Below, piece after piece: positions 58,501 through 64,000 of a stretch of 64,000 bases of DNA. The translations under genes were made by a program, and so were the position numbers. The notes under the pieces are model-generated. The model had not been told where the DNA came from. It worked only from the letters and a program-made list of their open reading frames with translations, and searched no databases. The DNA lies in NCBI GenBank assembly GCA_963920705.1, contig CAWUCO010000284.1:1383222-1447221 (forward strand), read 5' to 3'. The stretch comes from Odiellus spinosus (lineage: Eukaryota; Arthropoda; Arachnida; Opiliones; Phalangiidae). How positions within the stretch are numbered: the first letter of the stretch is position 1; the number at the start of each line of letters is the position of its first letter.

Positions 58501-59922
58501 CTTACCTGCTGGTATTGGTGTTCCGGTCGGTGATGTACGTCTCCAAGTGCTAGCGTTTGCGGACAGCGCGTTTCGTTTCTTCACCGCTAGATCTTTGGGC
58601 ATCAATGTGTCAAAGTGTCTTTCGCTGGTCTTTCGGAAGATTGGTAAATCAGGCAAACTGGTAGTCGCCGCTGGTAACATCTTTTCTATGGGTAACGAGC
58701 CCATCCGATCAATCAAACCTGGTGAATTCTTTAAATATCTGGGAATCGTCTATGGTACGGTCGGCAAGACCTCCCCGGTTGTCACTGATCTTCAGCTTCA
58801 CCTCGAACTTTTGCGCACTGCCTGCCTTAAACCTCAACAGAAGATTGTTATGTTGAAACTCTTTATCCTGCCTCGTTACACTCATGTCTTAACTCTATCA
58901 GCTTTGTCTAAAGGTCTTCTTCATAAACTAGATACGGAAATAAGGATTTTCTGTAAAAAAGTATTGCGCTTACCCCATTATACTACCAATGAATTCTTTT
59001 ATACTTCGGCAAAGGAAGGGGTTCTAGGCTTGGTTAATTTTACTTTATCTATGCCATTACATACCATAAATCGAGTAACTGCCTTAAGCACCAATATTTC
59101 TCCGATAATTAGAGACATCGTTGGGACCGATTACGTCAATCGAGTCTTTGCGCATTGTCGTAGTTCCCTAGGAACCATTACAACTAAGGCTGAATTGAAG
59201 GCGCACTTTCTTAGGAATTTTTCACAATCGGTTTATGGTATGGGTTTAAATCAGGGCGACAATAGTGTTTCAAATCATTGGTTGGGTAATTTCGCTCAGG
59301 ACTCTGACGCTCGTATGCACCTAAAAAACTTAAATTACTTTTGAATTTGTTAGCTTGTAGGGGTATGCCCGCTAATAGAGGCGAGAGATCGTGTCGGGCC
59401 GGTTGTGGGCGCGTCGAGTCATTGAGTCACATTTCCCAACAATGCACTTCTGTTATGGATAAACGGGTTGGTCGGCATAACAACATTTTGTCATTTCTAG
59501 AGAAATCTATCACTCCACCAGAATTCACTAAAATTAGAGAGCCTGTTATTAATTATAATAATCAAATTTTTAAGCCAGATCTCATCCTGGTCTCGGAGAG
59601 TCTGGCGATCGTGGTGGATGTTGGCATCTGCTGGGAGACACCACGGACGTTGGACTCTGTCTACGATGTTTAGGCCAAGACCTACGACTCCCCAATCTTT
59701 AGGGAGTATTTGTTGGGTCATTTTCCTGGACGGGAACTTAAATTTTTCGCAGATACTCTCTCTGGCCGAGGACTTTATACCTCTAGAAATGACACGTTTT
59801 GTAGCCTGGTAGGATTAGGAAAAGGTTTTAAAATCAAGTCAGTCCAGATAGTTATGGAGAATGGCATTTATTTATATCAGGAATTCATGAAGAGAGCATT
59901 CGATAGGAATAATCGGGGTTAA
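58494..59922 (+). pseudogene. R2-clade LINE, 3' segment (thumb, CCHC and RLE endonuclease)
   Basis: It starts within palm motif C, but a ~57-bp deletion between GGAC repeats removes one catalytic Asp ('LAFADSAFRFF'). It continues with the thumb ('EFFKYLGIVYG'), a C-x3-C-x7-H-x4-C zinc motif ('CRAGCGRVESLSHISQQC') and the restriction-like endonuclease core ('KPDLILV', then 'VVDVGICW'). There is a frameshift near 59330 and a TAG at 59671; otherwise it reads to TAA at 59922. The overlap with the minus-strand half covers ~125-180 bp. Confidence 0.88.
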
Positions 59923-60513
59923 TCGACCTACTTTAAAATTATTAGTTTTAGTCATTTTTTTAGCAATGTATAACTTAACCATGTCCTGTTAAAATAATTC
60001 TCCGCAATGATAACTATTTTATTGTAATTCTCCGCAATGTTAATTAATTTTTACGTTATTGTTACTTTTAGTGTTTCTTTTCTGCCACGTGCGGGTTCGC
60101 CCAAAATCCAACCGGACACGGGCAGTCTTTTTTCGGCTCTGGTACCATTAACAGGAAAAACCTACTCTTTCAACCTTTTGGTAAAAAAAAAAAATAATAG
60201 TATTAATTTGTGTAGGTTTTACCAATTTAATTCAAGGTTGTAACTTTTTGGTGCCCGGCCTTGGCCGGGCACTTACTCTCACTGGTTGTTTAAGTGACAG
60301 TTCTCAGTTTAGTACGTGTGTACTAACCCCGTTTCGTTTATCACATAACAGGGGGACATCATCATCGAACAAATTGATTGATTGATTGATTTTTTGAGGG
60401 ACGGACGGACGGACGGGCGAAACCACAGTCAACAAGAGTGCCTTTAATAGAAGGCAAAGACAGCAGAAGAAAAACCCTAAAAGTTAGTAGTCAAGCTAGG
60501 GCTCAAGTTAAAC
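59923..60513. other. 3' regions of two converging LINEs, hairpin and microsatellites
   Basis: After the R2 stop comes a presumed 3' UTR with CTCCGCAATG twice (60000, 60031). 60250-60271 is a perfect GTGCCCGGCC-TT-GGCCGGGCAC hairpin. 60375-60391 is (GATT)n and 60399-60414 (GGAC)n. The first lies ~120 bp beyond the stop of the minus-strand LINE and may be its 3' tail. Confidence 0.6.
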
Positions 60514-63500
60514 CTAGGCGGTCACTACGGCCGAATAAAGCTCAGTAAGATGGGAAACCATACTACGAACAGACTTCCTAACCTTGGGGTCATCTAGAAA
60601 ATTATCGGGAATAGAATCCCTATAAGGTCTGTTAGAGAAGAAATTCTTAGTTAAGGGGCAGTCGAAAAGAAAATGATTAGCACAAGCATCGTCATCCTCA
60701 CAGGTACATAAAGAATCTTCCCTCTTCCCGAAACGAGCTAAGTAAGAGGGGAACTGGCCATGCCCACTCATAACATGAGAAGTCCAATGGTCAGGCACCG
60801 AAGCATTAACACTAACAAGGTTGCGAAAGAAATAAACAGCACGCCCCTTATCGGAGTCCCTCCAAGAAACCTGCCAGTAATCAAAAATAATATTGAAAAG
60901 GGTACGTTTAAAAGACGTCCTGGGCACAGGAACGTCAATATCAACAGAATCATGGTTGGCAGCATCCTTAGCCAAGATATCCGCCCTAACGTTCCCTGGG
61001 ATACCTACGTGGGCTCTAACCCAAGCAACGTTGACACTCTGACTGAGACTAATCTGGGTAATTAAGGTTTTAATCGAATGAACTAACTTAGAACTGTTAA
61101 AACTACCTAAAATTGCTTGGCGAGAGGAAAGACTATCAGTAAATAAATGTAAAGGCTCGCTAATACCAGAATGAGAATACCACTCTAAAGCCGAATAAAT
61201 AGCCAGCAGTTCGGCATAATAAACAGTAGAATCGTCACTAAGACGGGCAGTGTGACTATGAATTTCAAGGGAATCTAAATAAACTACAAAAGCCATACCA
61301 ACCCTATTGCCAATCCGCGACCCATCAGTAAAAACCTCTAACCTAAAATTTTGAGGGGGCTCGTCAATAAACGACACAAATGGTCGAAGGGCGGGATGAA
61401 AATCCCACTTAATAATAGGGGTTTCGAAAGAAACTGGTAAAATAATTTGGTCAATAAGGTTGGCAGAGGACCTACAAGTGTATATATTGAAAAAGGCCGA
61501 TTCACAGGCAATAAGAAGGGAAATGGGCATAACCCCGGCCATAACACAAAGCGAGTCATTCGCGACGGTGCGGTAAGCCACAGTAATTCTTAGGAGGGGG
61601 ATCCTTTGGATAGAGACTAACTTTTTCTTCATAACAGAGTTCTCACTAGCCTTCCACCACGCTCCGCAGGCGTAAAGAATAACACGCTCAATACAGGCTT
61701 TATAAATCAACTTAAGAGCAGCACCCTTAACACCCCAGGTACTACGCGCAATACGGGAAATTTTGGCCGTAGTTTAACTTCCCTAAGATGGGCAATGAAA
61801 TTCAGTCTATCGTCAAGGACAACCCCCAAGTAAGTCATCTCTTCCACATTACGAACCGGAATACCATCGATTTTAAAAATCGGCTTACGCGACATTCTAG
61901 CCTTACAAGCTATGGTTAACGCACACATCTTAGAAGCAGCAAACTTAAGCTTAACGCCCTTCCTCCAATCCTCTAAGAGCTGGAGAGCGAAGTTGGCCAC
62001 ATCCTCTAAAAGCCTACAAGAAGGGGCCCACACAATAACTAAAAGGTCGTCCGCAAAAGCCTGAATATAGGTATTGTCTTTAAATTTTAAATCCAAGGCC
62101 GTATCCGCAATAAGGTTCCAAAGAAGGGGGCCACTACACGAACCCCGAGGACAGCCCTAACAACCTCCCTCTCAACCAAAGTGGAAGGCGTAGAATAGAT
62201 AACCTTACGTTTGGAAAAGTAATGTTGGAAAATGACATAATGGTTACAGGGGCAATTCGCATTCTTAAGACGGTCAAGGACCGAGGGCCACCATACATTA
62301 TCAAACGCACCCTGAATGTCAATGGAGAGCAGAGAGACGTGATTCCCCTGACTACGCTTGTCATTAACGACCTTAAGGATATTTCTAATAGCATGAGTAG
62401 TAGAGGTGCCGTGCCTAAAGCCAAACTGGCGCTTATGTAATAAGCCCTTAGAATGAAGGAAATGGTAAAGCCTAGAAGTTAACAACTTATCATAAATTTT
62501 CCCTACAATAGAGAGGAGACAAATAGGACGATAAGCCTTAGGATCCGACAGGTCCCTACCCTTTTTGGAAATTAAAACTAACTTAGCCTTTTTCCAAGGC
62601 CGAGGGAAAATATTGAGCTTGAAACATGAATTAAAGAGGTCTAGGATTAAATTTGGGACCGCCATAAAAACTCTCATGAAGATTTCAATCGTAATGCCAT
62701 CGAGGCCAGGAGCCTTGCCGGGAACAAAACCGAGAATGACCTCCTCGATTTCGTTGGCCATGAAAGGGATATCATCAGTCGCATTAGGGGGAATAAGAAC
62801 ATCACCACGAATGCGAGTGTGATTGTCCGAGTCAGCAACAATCGGGTCGTCGGGGAAGAAATTAACAAGAAGCTCATTAATAGTCTCGGCCAAGGAAGTG
62901 GTCAAGCTACCATCGGATTTCCTAACACACTGAATATCCGTGGGCCTACAAACCTTATCTAGGGCTATCTTATAAGGAAGGTCAAAGGGGCGCTTAGCGG
63001 TAACACTAGAACAAAAATCCATCCAGGACTTAAGACGAGAATCCCGGATAAGTCGCTTATATAGGGCATGCTCCTCATTATAATTGGTCTTCCTAGCGGC
63101 CCTAAGGGCGGGATCTTTAGTATTATGCATACGACGCCTAGGAACTCTAACAAACTTCCTGCGAATACCTATATCCTTAGTCCACCACGGGACAGAACGG
63201 AACCTACGACTCTTCCTACTCTTAAGGGTTTTAGCACAAACCGAATCAAGAATTTTAGTGAACTGTTCAATGGACCCCTCAAGTGTATCCTCATTAAGCG
63301 AGTCTATCACAAAGTTCCCCAGGTCTTCCTTAAGAACCTCCATAAACCTAGGCCAGTCGGCACTTCTAGTAGAGTAAGGGCGAGGACAGTCTAAGACGGG
63401 GCAGGTACGACTAATATGAAAAGACAAGTAACGATGGTCGCTACAAGAGATCCGATCATGGACATCCCAAGAGGTAATGAAGTCAACAAGGGCCCCGGAA

Positions 63501-64000
63501 CTAATGGTAAGGTCGATCCAACTCTCGCCATTGCTGGAGACAAAGGTGGGAAGAAAGGTGTCCGAATTCAGGACATGCCAGCCTAGAGTATTAACGAAAT
63601 CAATGACAGCTTCGCCCCTGTCATCAGTACGAGGGGACCCCCAAAGCGGGTGCTTAGCATTAAAGTCTCCAGCAAGGATGAAATTGGGTCTATTCAGGGA
63701 AGTAATAAGAGCAGATAAACTATCTAAAGCGGGGTGGATATCACTAGAGGGCGGGAGGTAAACAGACGAAATAAGGTAATCTATCCCATATAAACGAATA
63801 TTAGCGATAACATAGTCATCAGTAGAAATGATACCCAAAAAATCGATATCCTTATTAACACAAAATAGCACGGCTTTCCCAGTATCTTTAACATAGAAGG
63901 ACCTAGCATGAATATTAAAACCCACTAGAACCCCGTTAAGAAGATAGGGCTCCTGAATAAAAATAATATCATAGTTCCCAGAAAGGATCTCTTGCTGTAC
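60514..64000 (-). pseudogene. R1/LOA-like LINE ORF2: APE endonuclease, RT, RNase H (5' end outside the window)
   Basis: Read leftward from the window edge: APE endonuclease ('QEPYL' near 63950, 'LAGDFNAKHPLWGSP', 'ISCSDHR'), RT ('YRPICLLSIVGKIYDKLL', 'SIDIQGAFDNVWW', 'AFADDLLVIV'), thumb ('EMTYLGVVLDDRL', 'YKACIERVILYACGAW'), RNase H ('LEVFTDGSRIG', 'YYAELLAIYSALEW', 'LFTDSLSSRQA', 'AHVGIPGNVRAD') and a C-terminal zinc motif ('CTCEDDDACANHFLFDC'). Two one-base frameshifts, near 62150 (before the AFADD motif) and 61775, are the only breaks. RNase H plus APE points to the I/LOA group. Confidence 0.92.

Overview
This window looks like repeat-dominated nuclear DNA of an arthropod, most probably an insect; I cannot name the species. 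The evidence is spliceosomal introns in transposon genes, a MADF-BESS protein paired with a Harbinger transposase, R2-clade and R1/LOA-like LINEs, several Ty3/gypsy lineages, and recurring AACCTAACCT strings of the arthropod type. I found no bacterial operons, rRNA, tRNA or CRISPR, and no clear single-copy host gene. The best host-like candidate is a small Cys-rich protein at 37.0 kb.

Layout. 1-3972 is a ~383-bp satellite whose monomer is itself an imperfect palindrome. 3973-11030 is a ~7-kb minisatellite of a 14-bp unit, in blocks that each differ by about one base from the next. 11.1-25.4 kb is a nursery of MITEs, foldbacks and tandem repeats around a decayed minus-strand gypsy gag-protease (15.8-19.2 kb, itself cut by a 786-bp TIR element), a gypsy LTR with its gag start, an integrase scrap and a LINE RT scrap. 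25.5-29.7 kb is a second gypsy element with an intact gag, a frameshifted pol and no integrase. 30.5-32.0 kb is a jockey/CR1-like LINE relic. 33.7-35.6 kb is a decayed multi-exon gene. 37.3-40.9 kb is a transposon with two 1,090-bp, >99% identical inverted arms around a DDE transposase that ends in a SWIM zinc finger.

41849-54652 is a complete ~12.8-kb LTR retrotransposon, with a PBS, a polypurine tract, TG..CA ends and a 4-bp ATGT target duplication. It carries gag, a truncated RT and, in the position where other retroelements have env, a broken gene with a methyl-CpG-binding domain, a long coiled coil and a Cys/His knuckle. A Harbinger-type transposon (transposase plus MADF-BESS partner, both with introns) is nested in that gene. 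57.6-59.9 kb is an R2-clade LINE split into two opposed halves, as expected from twin priming. 60.5-64.0 kb is the 3' part of an APE/RT/RNase H LINE running off the window.

Links across the window. The LTR element inserted into a short array of the same 14-bp unit that forms the 7-kb minisatellite, and the ~60 bp flanking both loci are homologous. The large minisatellite is therefore probably an expanded copy of that small locus. The multi-kilobase open frames over the minisatellite are arithmetic artefacts of a stop-free 14-bp unit.
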